Positions 1-8,203 of a stretch of 64,000 nt of DNA are shown piece by piece (position 1 is the first letter of the stretch; the number at the start of each line of letters is the position of its first letter). A program made the translations under genes and the position numbers. Origin of the DNA: Ferrimonas sp048263965 (GTDB lineage: Bacteria; Pseudomonadota; Gammaproteobacteria; Enterobacterales; Shewanellaceae); the NCBI RefSeq assembly GCF_048263965.1, contig NZ_JBLXDO010000019.1, positions 1 through 64,000 on the forward strand, written 5' to 3'. A model generated the notes under the pieces. That model did no database searches, was not told the DNA's origin, and was given only the letters and a program-made list of their open reading frames with translations.

Positions 1-103
1 TCAGTGCAACATTGATATATGAGATATCAATCCTGCGCGAGTGCCCACACAGATTGTCTGACTAATTGTTAAAGAGCGTGTCTCCCATCGAGACAGAAGG
101 CGC
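1..103 (-). promoter_or_regulatory. rRNA operon leader with boxA antitermination site
   Basis: Read on the minus strand this stretch carries GCTCTTTAACAATT (positions 77-64) followed by a segment like CAGACAATCTGTGTGGGCAC, which is the well known leader between the rRNA promoter and 16S rRNA in gammaproteobacteria. The boxA element recruits NusB/S10 for antitermination. The 16S gene itself must begin just beyond the left edge of the window; no mature rRNA sequence is inside it. Confidence 0.9.
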
Positions 104-131
104 ATTCTACGCGACCCTCTCCGGCGGTCAA
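104..131 (-). promoter_or_regulatory. rRNA operon promoter P2
   Basis: On the minus strand there is a -35 TTGACC (131-126), a 16-base spacer and a -10 TAGAAT (109-104), placed directly upstream of the boxA leader. This is the position and form expected for the proximal promoter of an rrn operon. A GC-rich discriminator (GCGCC) follows the -10, typical of stringently controlled rRNA promoters. Confidence 0.8.
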
Positions 132-218
132 GGGCTAATTCGCTGCCTTGGCGCCGAGTGTCGAAGTTTTGCTCAGCGTCCGTTTTCCTTCCGCTTTGCC
201 CCGTCGACAGGAAGCGCA

Positions 219-245
219 TTATAGGGAGGGAATTTCTGTTGGCAA
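219..245 (-). promoter_or_regulatory. rRNA operon promoter P1
   Basis: Minus-strand -35 TTGCCA (245-240), 16-base spacer and a perfect -10 TATAAT (224-219), followed by a GC-rich discriminator (GCGC). It lies about 115 bases upstream of P2, in the usual tandem P1-P2 arrangement of rRNA operons, and just downstream of the gmhB stop codon. Confidence 0.8.
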
Positions 246-274
246 CAGGAAAATCCCCCCCTTGAATCGTTTGG

Positions 275-829
275 TTAATTTTTACCCAACAGCCACTGTG
301 CAGCACCCGCCAGATCATCGGCAATACAGTCTGCGCCACTGGACCCATCCACCGGTTTGCCACTGCGCACCTGGATACAGGTCGCCACGCCGGCATTTCG
401 TCCCGCTTCTACATCACCTGGCTTATCACCCACCATGACAGAAGCAGCCACATCCAGTTGATGTTCTTGCGCCGCCTGCAGCAGCATGCCAGGGTTGGGC
501 TTGCGGCACTGGCACTCTCCTACGTATTGAGGCAGCCCCTTCTCGGGATGATGAGGACAGAAGTACACTCCCAGCAGGGGCGCCCCCGCCTCGGCAAAAC
601 GCTCGCTCATCCACTGACTCAGGGTATGGAACTGCTCCTCAGTGTAATAGCCTCGGGCGATGCCCGATTGATTGGTTACCACCACCAACTGATAACCTGC
701 CTTATACAGGCGGGCGCAGGCTTCCAGTGAGCCAGGAACAAACTCAAACTCATCGATCTCATGGACATAGCCGTGATCCAGGTTGATCACGCCGTCCCTA
801 TCCAAAAACACTGCTTTACGCACAGGCAT
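275..829 (-). CDS. gmhB: D-glycero-beta-D-manno-heptose-1,7-bisphosphate 7-phosphatase
   Basis: GmhB removes the 7-phosphate from heptose bisphosphate in the cytoplasm, a step toward ADP-heptose for the lipopolysaccharide inner core. The protein (184 residues) shows HAD motif I near the N-terminus (FLDRDGVIN), motif II (VVTNQSG), the CPHHP...CQCRK zinc loop special to this family, and motif IV (VGDKPGD). The longest open frame begins with TTG at 850; the ATG at 829 is preferred because the protein then starts a few residues before motif I as in homologues. The gene precedes an rRNA operon on the same strand, as in Escherichia coli, which supports orthology. Confidence 0.93.
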   Translation of the reverse strand: MPVRKAVFLDRDGVINLDHGYVHEIDEFEFVPGSLEACARLYKAGYQLVVVTNQSGIARGYYTEEQFHTLSQWMSERFAEAGAPLLGVYFCPHHPEKGLPQYVGECQCRKPNPGMLLQAAQEHQLDVAASVMVGDKPGDVEAGRNAGVATCIQVRSGKPVDGSSGADCIADDLAGAAQWLLGKN

Positions 830-908
830 ACCTGTCTGCTCAAATCTCAATGGGGGTATTATCGATAAAGCCCTTGTGAACTCAAGGGATAGGGGCAGGA
901 ATTGAGGT

Positions 909-935
909 TAAAAAAAAGCCCGCTTAGCGCGGGCT
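909..935 (-). terminator. intrinsic terminator of a minus-strand transcript
   Basis: The hairpin AGCCCGC-TTAGC-GCGGGCT (917-935) is followed on the minus strand by eight T residues (917-910). It points away from the LysR gene to the right and lies upstream of gmhB, so no annotated gene ends here. It is the main evidence for a short RNA gene to its right. Confidence 0.8.
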
Positions 936-1060
936 CAATCACAATTGGGGAGAGTTCTTTCCAAGATACCATCGCTGCCGTAAGGCTCCGCTCCCATCAG
1001 ACCACCAGACACAAAGCAGTCATTTTGTTGATGGGGGAGCCATTACGTAGGGAAAGGGGC
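909..1060 (-). ncRNA. candidate structured small RNA
   Basis: Minus-strand candidate RNA ending at the terminator at 935-909. Its body folds into a long stem: GGCTCC at 984-989 pairs with GGAGCC at 1036-1041, and CCCATCA at 993-999 pairs with TGATGGG at 1029-1035, with a three-base bulge and a further ACAAA/TTTGT helix inside the loop. No protein frame accounts for the terminator. It does not match the conserved cores of 4.5S, 6S or tmRNA that I know. The 5' end is a guess; I could not find a convincing promoter. It could instead be an untranslated leader or a remnant. Confidence 0.4.
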
Positions 1061-1164
1061 CTCTGTGTGCAAATCCCAACGTGCTCTCATACAGGCACCA
1101 ACTGTACGGAGCCCTGGCAAATGAGTAAAATGAATTGACACCATGAAGTAGATTCCATTTTGGC

Positions 1165-2079
1165 ATGAACACAACCATACGCTCCCTCAACTGTTTCCTG
1201 GCTTTGGTGAAATGTGGCAACTACACCAAAGCAGCTGACCAGTTGTTCATGACACAGCCGACGCTAAGCAAGATGATTCAAAGACTTGAAGAGAGTCTTG
1301 GGACGCCCTTGTTGGTTCGAAGCAATCAGGGTATTCGGCTGACCCCCGCCGGAGAGCACCTGAAGCAGACCTCAGAGAGCATCGTCGGCCAGTGGCATAG
1401 GCTGCAACAAGAGTTGGGAAGTTTGACCGACCTCACGTCAGGCACCTTGCGCCTGGGCATCTGCCCCATGCTCAGCAGCCTGATGATCGAACTGTTGTCC
1501 CAGTTTCGCCAACGCTATCCCGGGGTGGTGTTGAAGATGTCTGAGTATGGTGGCTATGGCTGTGAGCAGGCACTCATCGCCGATAAACTGGATATCGCCT
1601 TCACCGCCCTGCCGGTCACCCACTCAGAGCAGCTGGATTACAAGCAACTGGCCCAATACCCCCTGTGGGTGTGCCTGCCTCACTCTCACCCCTTGACCGA
1701 AAAGACCTCCATTCAGTGGCAGGACTTCCACAACGAATCCTTTGTCCTCTACAACGAGGACTTTTCCCTGGCCCAACTGATCAGCCGGCTCAGTCAGCAA
1801 AATGGCGTGAAACTTAAGGTGGCATTCCGCAGCGGTCAGTGGGACTTCCTGGCAACCATGGTGGAGAACGGAATGGGCCTGGCCCTGCTGCCCGCCCCCA
1901 TCTGTCAGAAGCTTAACAGCGCCAAGTTGACCTTCCGCCCCATGGAGCCTGCCCTGTATTGGGACCTGGCCCTAATCTGGCGCAAATCTCTGCCATTGAC
2001 TCCCGCTGCCGACGCACTGCTGACCCTCAGTCGTAACTTCGCCCCCGGTGACCTGGCACTCGAGGAGTACAATATATAG
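1165..2079 (+). CDS. LysR-family transcriptional regulator
   Basis: 304-residue LysR-type DNA-binding regulator. An N-terminal winged helix-turn-helix spans about residues 3-62 (with NYTKAADQLFMTQPTLSKMI), followed by the linker helix and a periplasmic-binding-protein-like effector domain from about residue 90 to the end. Length is typical of the family. The ATG at 1165 is the natural start, because LysR proteins begin a few residues before the HTH; no strong ribosome-binding site is visible. It stands alone: the neighbours are a minus-strand RNA candidate on the left and a convergent LuxR gene on the right (27 bases apart). The target genes and effector cannot be told from the sequence. Confidence 0.85.
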   Translation: MNTTIRSLNCFLALVKCGNYTKAADQLFMTQPTLSKMIQRLEESLGTPLLVRSNQGIRLTPAGEHLKQTSESIVGQWHRLQQELGSLTDLTSGTLRLGICPMLSSLMIELLSQFRQRYPGVVLKMSEYGGYGCEQALIADKLDIAFTALPVTHSEQLDYKQLAQYPLWVCLPHSHPLTEKTSIQWQDFHNESFVLYNEDFSLAQLISRLSQQNGVKLKVAFRSGQWDFLATMVENGMGLALLPAPICQKLNSAKLTFRPMEPALYWDLALIWRKSLPLTPAADALLTLSRNFAPGDLALEEYNI

Positions 2080-2105
2080 AGGCCTCTTCCTCCAGTTAGT
2101 CAGAG

Positions 2106-3230
2106 TCAATACGCCCGGTTTGGCTCCATGGATGCCAGCAGCATGGTGGACACCAACTGTACCTGACTGCTGGTGCCCGTCTTCTTCAGGCAGCTCTTTA
2201 TCTGCTGCCTGACGGTTTTCACCGAGACACCCCGAGCCACGGCGATCTGCTCGCTGGTCATGCCGCTGCACAGAGAGTGACAGATCCCTGCCTCCGCCTG
2301 AGTCAAAGCAAACAGCTCCGCAATCCACTCTGTTTGGGGAACCCTGCCACCACTGCAAGGCTCAAAGGTCACCAACAGCGCACAACCGCTCTGCTCTCCC
2401 CAGATTCCACCGGTGCTCCAGTTCCAGGGACGAACATGCAACCATACCCGGCCTTTCGGCCACGTCAGCAACTCACGGCCAGGGGCTTCATTTCCCTTGC
2501 CATCCATAAACTGCATCGACTCATGGCGTAGGCGGTTGAACAGCAACTGGTGATCCGTCTCGGTGAAGCGGAATTCACTCTCTCGCCCCGCCAACACTCC
2601 CGCGCCCTTGGCAAACAGCTCTGCCTGATGATTACGGTAAAGAAGCTTACCACCGGGTGTGCAGATAAAAGTCGGGATGCTGCTGCTGTCAAACAAGCCG
2701 ATGAGCTGCGCCCTTTGGGTTTCCAGAAATTCCCGGCGCCGCGCCATGGTGATGGCCTGCTCGATGTGAGGCACAAACAGGTTGGAGGTTCTTACCTGCT
2801 CATCGGTGTAGTGAGACTGATCCTGGCTACGCATAAACCCCAATTCAGTGATCAACCCATCATCATGGGTAATGAGGCAACCTATGGAGTGGCGAATCCT
2901 GGAGGGGCGGGCAAAGTCATTGTAGATCTCTGAGTTCAGAAACAGGTTGTCTTCATAGACCCAATGACTTGCATGGAACTGGCCTGGAGCGTGGGGCAGC
3001 AGAGCCTGACTCCACACATCCACCTGGTAGAAGTACTGGTTATACCGCTCAAAGTAGCGCTCATCGAACCCATAATCGTAAAATCCCAGGGGCTGGGAGT
3101 GCAGCCCCTCCCGGGCTAAAAGGAAGCAGTGATTGGACTCACTGAACCCAGCTACCCCCTTCAGCACTTCGATCCATAAGTGAGGCTCCTCAACAGCCTG
3201 ATAGATCATCCTGATCAGTTCCGATTTCAT
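2106..3230 (-). CDS. LuxR-family transcriptional regulator with PAS-like sensor region
   Basis: 374-residue regulator. The C-terminal about 60 residues form a LuxR/GerE helix-turn-helix (LTQAEAGICHSLCSGMTSEQ followed by VSVKTVRQQIKSCLKKTG). The preceding part contains a PAS-like segment around residues 185-245 (FDSSSIPTFICTPGGKLLYR). The N-terminal region is unlike acyl-homoserine-lactone sensors and has no recognised name. The longest frame starts with GTG at 3248, but ATG at 3230 has an AAGG nine bases upstream and is preferred. It is transcribed toward LysR and divergently from the ornithine-cyclodeaminase-like operon. The signal sensed is unknown. Confidence 0.8.
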   Translation of the reverse strand: MKSELIRMIYQAVEEPHLWIEVLKGVAGFSESNHCFLLAREGLHSQPLGFYDYGFDERYFERYNQYFYQVDVWSQALLPHAPGQFHASHWVYEDNLFLNSEIYNDFARPSRIRHSIGCLITHDDGLITELGFMRSQDQSHYTDEQVRTSNLFVPHIEQAITMARRREFLETQRAQLIGLFDSSSIPTFICTPGGKLLYRNHQAELFAKGAGVLAGRESEFRFTETDHQLLFNRLRHESMQFMDGKGNEAPGRELLTWPKGRVWLHVRPWNWSTGGIWGEQSGCALLVTFEPCSGGRVPQTEWIAELFALTQAEAGICHSLCSGMTSEQIAVARGVSVKTVRQQIKSCLKKTGTSSQVQLVSTMLLASMEPNRAY

Positions 3231-3249
3231 CCTTGCCCGCCTTAGCACA

Positions 3250-3390
3250 ATCCATTGTTTGTTTTTTATACCAGATGGTAGATGACGGCAATAGGAATCG
3301 AAACTAGATTCAATACCAGTCAGTTATCTTTGTTAGCGCAAAATCTTGTACGGCCCTTTGGGGAGCCTCTCGGCTCCCATTTTCTTTTTC
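3250..3390 (+). ncRNA. possible small RNA in the LuxR-OCD intergenic region
   Basis: A plus-strand intrinsic terminator at 3361-3390 has no gene in front of it. A weak promoter can be drawn upstream (TTGTTT near 3256, 17 bases, GTAGAT), which would give an RNA of about 105 bases. Only the terminator is firm; promoter and RNA are inference. Confidence 0.3.
3361..3390 (+). terminator. orphan intrinsic terminator
   Basis: GGGAGCC (3361-3367), loop TCTC, GGCTCCC (3372-3378), then ATTTTCTTTTT. Strong stem and T-rich tail on the plus strand, lying 140 bases upstream of the next gene and behind a divergent gene. It could end a small RNA or attenuate a transcript that enters the downstream operon. 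Confidence 0.7.
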
Positions 3391-3515
3391 GCTCTTCACA
3401 CCCTGAGTCCTTCCCTGAAGCGACCTTAACTGAGAACCGAGCCACGCCCCGCCGAAGTCCAGGAGCAAAAGCCGTGACATTGGCCATGGTTTACTCTACC
3501 CTCGAGAAAACGGAT

Positions 3516-3527
3516 ATTGTATACAAT
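3516..3527. promoter_or_regulatory. perfect 12-base palindrome, GntR-type operator
   Basis: ATTGTATACAAT is a perfect palindrome ending four bases before the ATG of the next gene. TTGTATACAA cores are typical operators of FCD-type GntR regulators (known family knowledge). The site contains TATACA, so it may overlap the -10 element and block initiation. No GntR gene is in the window. Confidence 0.6.
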
Positions 3528-3531
3528 TACC

Positions 3532-4476
3532 ATGGACATCATCGACGGCCACACCATTCGCAAGGCCCTGCCCTACCCCAAATTGATAGACGCCTTGTCT
3601 CACGCCTTCTGCAGCGAGCTGACTGTGCCCATGCGCCACCACCACGACATGGTCAATCCAGGCCAGCGGGAAACTACCCTGCTGCTGATGCCTGCCTGGG
3701 AGAGTGGCGGCAAGGCCGGCGTCAAAATAGTCACAGTGGCACCGGAGCATGCCCCCAGCATCAAGGGTATCTATCTGTTGATGGACTTGGCCACCGGCAC
3801 CCCGGAACTGATGATGGACGCGCCGGTGTTAACCGCAAGACGTACCGCCGCCGCCTCTGCCCTGGCCGCCAGCCATCTGGCACCCACCCATGCCTCAACC
3901 CTGCTGATGGTGGGCACCGGCGCCCTGTCTCTGGAACTGATCCAGGCCCATTGCGCCGTGCGCCCCATCAGTGAAGTAATGGTATGGGGACGCGAGCACA
4001 AAAAGGCCAGCTCCGTGGCCGAACAAGCTCGCCAACTGGGGCTTGAGGCCTGCGCGGTTTCTCATCTGGAAGCCGCTTGCCAAAAAGCCCAGATCATCTC
4101 CGTCGCCACGCTGTCTAAGGAACCGCTGATTAAAGGTCGCTGGCTGCAGAGCGGCCAACACCTGGATCTAGTGGGTGCATACCGTCCCGACATGCGCGAA
4201 GCCGATGACGACGTGATACGCCGATGCCAGCTGTTTGTGGACACCCGACAAGGTGCGCTGAAGGAAACCGGGGACCTGGTGATCCCACTGGCCCAGGGGT
4301 TGATAGTCCCAGAATCGATCGAGGCCGATCTGTTTGATCTCTGCCGGGGGCAGCACCCGGGCAGAACCGACGCTCAGCAGACCACCCTGTTTAAGTCTGT
4401 GGGCCACGCTTTAGAGGACCTGGCCGCCGCCAAACTGGTCGCCAGCACAGTACAACCGAGTAACCACCATGAGTAA
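3532..4476 (+). CDS. ornithine cyclodeaminase / mu-crystallin family protein
   Basis: 314-residue cytoplasmic NAD(P)-dependent enzyme of the ornithine cyclodeaminase/mu-crystallin family. Members deaminate ornithine to proline, reduce cyclic imines such as pyrroline-2-carboxylate, or reduce ketimines. The Rossmann glycine motif is VGTGALSLEL (about residue 125), preceded by the conserved LTARRTAAASALAA. The frame could start at TTG 3517, but the ATG at 3532 gives the usual N-terminus ahead of PYPKLIDAL. No Shine-Dalgarno sequence precedes this ATG: the bases are the palindromic operator, so the mRNA may be leaderless or nearly so. It overlaps the aminopeptidase P gene by eight bases. The pairing with a proline-specific peptidase suggests proline or hydroxyproline peptide catabolism (inference). 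Confidence 0.8.
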   Translation: MDIIDGHTIRKALPYPKLIDALSHAFCSELTVPMRHHHDMVNPGQRETTLLLMPAWESGGKAGVKIVTVAPEHAPSIKGIYLLMDLATGTPELMMDAPVLTARRTAAASALAASHLAPTHASTLLMVGTGALSLELIQAHCAVRPISEVMVWGREHKKASSVAEQARQLGLEACAVSHLEAACQKAQIISVATLSKEPLIKGRWLQSGQHLDLVGAYRPDMREADDDVIRRCQLFVDTRQGALKETGDLVIPLAQGLIVPESIEADLFDLCRGQHPGRTDAQQTTLFKSVGHALEDLAAAKLVASTVQPSNHHE

Positions 4477-5779
4477 CCAACAACATCATTATCAGCAGCG
4501 CCGGCAACGGCTGATGGACGCACTGGGCAGCGATGCCGCAGTGATCCTGACCGCCTACCCTGAACGCACCCGCTCTAAGAACATCCATTACCGCTTTGTC
4601 CAGGACAAAGACTTCTACTACCTGACCGGCTTCGAAGAGCCAGACGCCGTAGCCCTGCTTCGCCCCGGCCATCCGCAATCATTCATACTGTTCAGCCGCC
4701 CCAAGGACCCGGATCAGGAGACCAGCTTCGGTGCACGAGCCGGCATAGAGGGCGCCATCAACGACTTCGGAGCCGATGCGGCTTACTCCCTCGATGAGCT
4801 GGATGTCAGGCTGCCGGAACTGTTGGACCAGCGCACTGACATTCTCTTGGGCGATGAGCAGGAACGGCTGGGACATAAGGTGTGGCAGTGGTGTAATTAC
4901 CAGAGGCGCAACACCAGATTCGACCAACCCAAGGTGTATCGCCGCCTGCGCCCCCTGGCCGAAGTGCTGCACCCGATGCGGGTGATTAAAGATGAGATGG
5001 AGATTGGCCGCATTCGCCATGCGGTGTCCGCCAGCTGCCTGGCCCACCGTCAGGTGATTACCCACCTGAAACCCGAGATGAACGAAGCGGAACTCTCCAG
5101 CCTGTTTAACCTGGAACTGGCCCGTCACGGCTGTGTCAGCGATCCCTACCCCAATATCCTTGCAGGCGGCGAGCGCGCCATGTGCCTGCACTATGACCAC
5201 AATAACCAGCCACTGGATGCCGGAACCTTGCTGCTGATCGACGCTGGCGGAGAATATCGGCACTACGCGGCGGACATCACCCGCACCTACCCGGTCAGCG
5301 GCCGATACACGGAAGAGCAGGCGATCATCTACGACCTGGTTCTCGATGCCCTCAATGCCGCCATCGAGCAGGCTAAGCCAGGCACTCCGTGGAATAGACT
5401 GTATGACACCGCCATGGAAGTGATCAGCAGAGGCCTTGTCGAACTGGGCATTCTCCAGGGGTCCTGGGAGCAGGTGCTGAAACAGGGGTCTCATAAGCCC
5501 TTCAGCGTCCACAAGACCGGGCACTGGTTAGGGCTGGATGTTCACGATGTGGGCCCCTATCAAGACGAGCAGGGACGGTGGCGGCCCCTGGAAGCCGGCA
5601 TGGTGCTTACCATCGAGCCCGGCCTCTACTTTGGCGCCACCGACCTGCGCGTCCCAGAACGCTGGCGCGGCATCGCCATCCGCATTGAGGATGACATCCT
5701 GATCACCGCCGATGGTAACCAAGTCCTCTCCAAGAGTGCCCCCAAAACCCGCGAAGAGATCGAATCTCTGATGAGCTGA
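4469..5779 (+). CDS. pepP: Xaa-Pro aminopeptidase (aminopeptidase P)
   Basis: 436-residue M24 metallopeptidase that removes the N-terminal residue from peptides with proline at position two, in the cytoplasm. The N-terminal creatinase-like domain covers about residues 5-140 and the pita-bread domain 175-430. The metal ligands are visible: two Asp in LLIDAGGEYRHYAADITRTY (about 257 and 268), His in TGHWLGLDVHDVG (about 352), Glu in TIEPGLYF (about 382) and Glu in RIEDDIL (about 408). Length matches E. coli PepP (about 440). The ATG overlaps the end of the preceding cyclodeaminase-family gene, so the two are translated from one message that ends at the terminator at 5789-5823. Confidence 0.92.
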   Translation: MSNQQHHYQQRRQRLMDALGSDAAVILTAYPERTRSKNIHYRFVQDKDFYYLTGFEEPDAVALLRPGHPQSFILFSRPKDPDQETSFGARAGIEGAINDFGADAAYSLDELDVRLPELLDQRTDILLGDEQERLGHKVWQWCNYQRRNTRFDQPKVYRRLRPLAEVLHPMRVIKDEMEIGRIRHAVSASCLAHRQVITHLKPEMNEAELSSLFNLELARHGCVSDPYPNILAGGERAMCLHYDHNNQPLDAGTLLLIDAGGEYRHYAADITRTYPVSGRYTEEQAIIYDLVLDALNAAIEQAKPGTPWNRLYDTAMEVISRGLVELGILQGSWEQVLKQGSHKPFSVHKTGHWLGLDVHDVGPYQDEQGRWRPLEAGMVLTIEPGLYFGATDLRVPERWRGIAIRIEDDILITADGNQVLSKSAPKTREEIESLMS

Positions 5780-5788
5780 CCGTTAACC

Positions 5789-5823
5789 GAGCTCTGCCTC
5801 CTCCGGCAGAGCTCGTCTTTTTC
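5789..5823 (+). terminator. intrinsic terminator after pepP
   Basis: Perfect ten-base stem GAGCTCTGCC (5789-5798) and GGCAGAGCTC (5805-5814), loop TCCTCC, then GTCTTTTTC. It closes the two-gene operon. Confidence 0.9.
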
Positions 5824-5953
5824 ACTGTTCCCCCTCGATTTTTCCAGCTTTCATCACCTTTTCGCATTTCACAAATGTAAATGCGAATGGGTATCAGTAT
5901 CGTTTTTGAGATCTCGATCACAAGCGTGCATCCACTAGCGAGCACAGAGTTTA

Positions 5954-5972
5954 AATAACAGTGATTCTCATT
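5954..5972. promoter_or_regulatory. Fur-box-like site upstream of siderophore receptor
   Basis: AATAACAGTGATTCTCATT resembles the Fur consensus GATAATGATAATCATTATC, especially in its right half, and lies 55 bases before the receptor start. A second looser match (AAATGCGAATGGGTATC) lies at about 5878-5895. Together with the gene function this supports iron repression by Fur; exact operator limits are inferred. Confidence 0.55.
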
Positions 5973-6026
5973 TAAATTTCGCTGCGTTCCGCATTTAACC
6001 TACTGTTTCGTTGTCAGGAGATCTCA

Positions 6027-8141
6027 ATGTCTCACCCTCTTCGCCCCCTGGCGTTCGCCGTACTCGTCGCCCTGGGCTCCGCTCCCGTTTTTGCTCAAAC
6101 CCCGGACACCTCCTCCATTGAACGGGTCGATGAGCGAATGGTGATAACCGCCATCTCTTTTGACAACTACAAGTCCGACTCTGCCAAAGGCGCCATGCGC
6201 TCCGACATTCCACTGCTGGACACCCCGCAGTCCATCACGGTGATTCCCGAACTGATCGCCGATGAGCAGTTGGCCACCACCCTGAGTGAAGTGCTAATCA
6301 ACGACGCCAGCGTCACCTCAGGCTCCCAGAAATGGAACCGGGAGGTGTTCAGCCTGCGCGGCTTCGAACTCTCCTCCGGCAGCGGTTACCTTAGAAACGG
6401 TCAGCAGGCCTGGTCTCACTACGTGCACCCCATCGAGACGCTGGAGCGCATCGAGGTGCTCAAGGGCCCCTCCTCCATGCTCTATGGCCAGTCCGCCCCA
6501 GGTGGCCTGATCAACATGGTGACCAAGAAACCCACCTACGACACCATGTTTGAGTTCGCCTTCGATGTGGATGAGCACGGTTCTACCCGCTTCCAGGCGG
6601 ACGCAGGCGGCGCTCTGAACCAGGCCGAGACCCTGCGCTATCGCGCCACTCTGGTAAAACAGGACGCGGAATACTGGCGCGAGTACCAGGATGGCAGCAG
6701 TCAGGAGCGAGACCGCTTCCTGGGCGCCCTGGCCCTGGAATACGATCTGGGCAACTGGGGTAAACTATCCGCCCACTACGACATGACCCAGGATAAAACC
6801 GGCATTGATCGCGGTGCCTGGCTGGACAGCGACGGCAACATCATCGGTGACAAGGACACCATCTGGGACATGCCCTGGGCCTTCACCGATAACGAGGTGG
6901 AGAACTACGGCCTGGATATGGACCTCTACCTGAACAGCGACTGGACCCTGACTCTGGGCTTCAACCACCAGATGTTCTCCCGCCAGCGCCTGGATTCCAG
7001 CCCCAGCTACGACTCCTACGTGGCCTACCAGGAAGCGGGCTATACCGACGGTCGTTACGACTACACCGCCTTCGACCGTTATGACGACTGGCAGTACAAG
7101 ACCTACTACGCCGACTTCAATGGCTACCTGGACATCGCCGGCATGGAGCACCAGATCCTTATCGGCGCCAACATGCTGGATTACTACTATGGTCAACTGC
7201 GCGACAAGGACCAGACCCAGACCTATGTGCCCGGCGAGCCCCTGCCGCCTCGCCCCGACCTGGACTACAACCGCGACACCAGCCTGTATGAGTCCGAGTA
7301 CAAGTACTACGGCTTCTACCTGCAGGATCTGATCACCCTGAACGAACAGTGGCAACTGCTGCTCGGCGGCCGCTTCGACATCCAGCGCAAGGATGGCCCC
7401 GGTAACAACAACGAGTCCTTTGTGCCCAAGGTGGGCGCCATCTATCACCCTCAGGAGAACAGCAGCATCTACCTGAGCTACTCCGAGAGCTTCGAGCCCC
7501 AGGGTGTGGTGGCCAAGGAGGATGACGTCAACGACGGCATGGATCTGGATCCTGAAACCGGCAAATCCTGGGAACTGGGCACCAAATGGGAGCTGGCCGA
7601 TGGTCGCCTGATGGTGGACGGCGCCCTGTTTGACATCACCAAGACCGACATCGCCGTAACCGAAGACCTGGGTAACGGCCAGACCAAGACCACCCAGGGA
7701 GGCGAGCAGCAACACCGCGGCTTTGAGTTCTCCGCCCAGGGCCAGGCCTCCGAGCGCTGGTTTGTGATGACCTCCCTGATGTATCTGGATGCAGAGTACA
7801 CCCACCACGACACCTACCAGGGCAAACGTCCTATCGATGCGCCAGAGTGGTCCGCTTCCGCCTGGACCCGCTACAAAATGAACGACCAATGGGCATTCAA
7901 CCTAGGCGCCTTCTACGAGGGCGATCGCTACGCCGATCTGAACAACACCATCACCAAAGATGGCTACGTCCGCTTCGACGCCGGCGCCTCCTTCAAGGTG
8001 ATGATCAAACAGGTGGAGATGAACCTCAGGCTCAACGTTGAAAACCTGTTTGATAAAGACTATAAGGCCGGCGGCTCCTACTCCGATCTGAGCATCGGTG
8101 CCGAGCGCAGCTTCCGCCTGTCCGCCCAGTTCAACTACTGA
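6027..8141 (+). CDS. TonB-dependent siderophore receptor
   Basis: 704-residue outer-membrane receptor that imports a ferric siderophore using TonB energy. Residues 1-23 form a signal peptide cleaved after VFA. The plug domain follows (DIPLLDTPQSITVIPELIAD near residue 55, and VLKGPSSMLYGQSAPGGLIN near residue 145), then a 22-strand barrel ending in the aromatic residue FNY. The size and plug sequence fit the FhuA/FpvA/FoxA group, not vitamin B12 receptors. A clear AGGAG precedes the ATG. Upstream lie Fur-like sites; downstream, 62 bases away, is a PepSY-flavoprotein reductase that may release the iron from the imported siderophore. The particular siderophore cannot be named. Confidence 0.9.
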   Translation: MSHPLRPLAFAVLVALGSAPVFAQTPDTSSIERVDERMVITAISFDNYKSDSAKGAMRSDIPLLDTPQSITVIPELIADEQLATTLSEVLINDASVTSGSQKWNREVFSLRGFELSSGSGYLRNGQQAWSHYVHPIETLERIEVLKGPSSMLYGQSAPGGLINMVTKKPTYDTMFEFAFDVDEHGSTRFQADAGGALNQAETLRYRATLVKQDAEYWREYQDGSSQERDRFLGALALEYDLGNWGKLSAHYDMTQDKTGIDRGAWLDSDGNIIGDKDTIWDMPWAFTDNEVENYGLDMDLYLNSDWTLTLGFNHQMFSRQRLDSSPSYDSYVAYQEAGYTDGRYDYTAFDRYDDWQYKTYYADFNGYLDIAGMEHQILIGANMLDYYYGQLRDKDQTQTYVPGEPLPPRPDLDYNRDTSLYESEYKYYGFYLQDLITLNEQWQLLLGGRFDIQRKDGPGNNNESFVPKVGAIYHPQENSSIYLSYSESFEPQGVVAKEDDVNDGMDLDPETGKSWELGTKWELADGRLMVDGALFDITKTDIAVTEDLGNGQTKTTQGGEQQHRGFEFSAQGQASERWFVMTSLMYLDAEYTHHDTYQGKRPIDAPEWSASAWTRYKMNDQWAFNLGAFYEGDRYADLNNTITKDGYVRFDAGASFKVMIKQVEMNLRLNVENLFDKDYKAGGSYSDLSIGAERSFRLSAQFNY

Positions 8142-8157
8142 TTTTTACCCCAATAAA

Positions 8158-8186
8158 GGCAGGCCCAAGGTGGCCTGCCTGTTTGC
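8158..8186 (+). terminator. hairpin between receptor and reductase genes
   Basis: GGCAGGCC (8158-8165), loop CAAGGT, GGCCTGCC (8172-8179), followed by the weak tract TGTTTGCGTT. It may act as a partial terminator or an mRNA stabiliser that sets the receptor-to-reductase ratio within one operon. Confidence 0.5.
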
Positions 8187-8203
8187 GTTAAAGGAACCTA
8201 CCC

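Noticed and set aside
3282..3974. 230-codon plus-strand frame
   Set aside because: Its second half overlaps the cyclodeaminase-family gene in another frame and the first half crosses a terminator and operator; no start signals.
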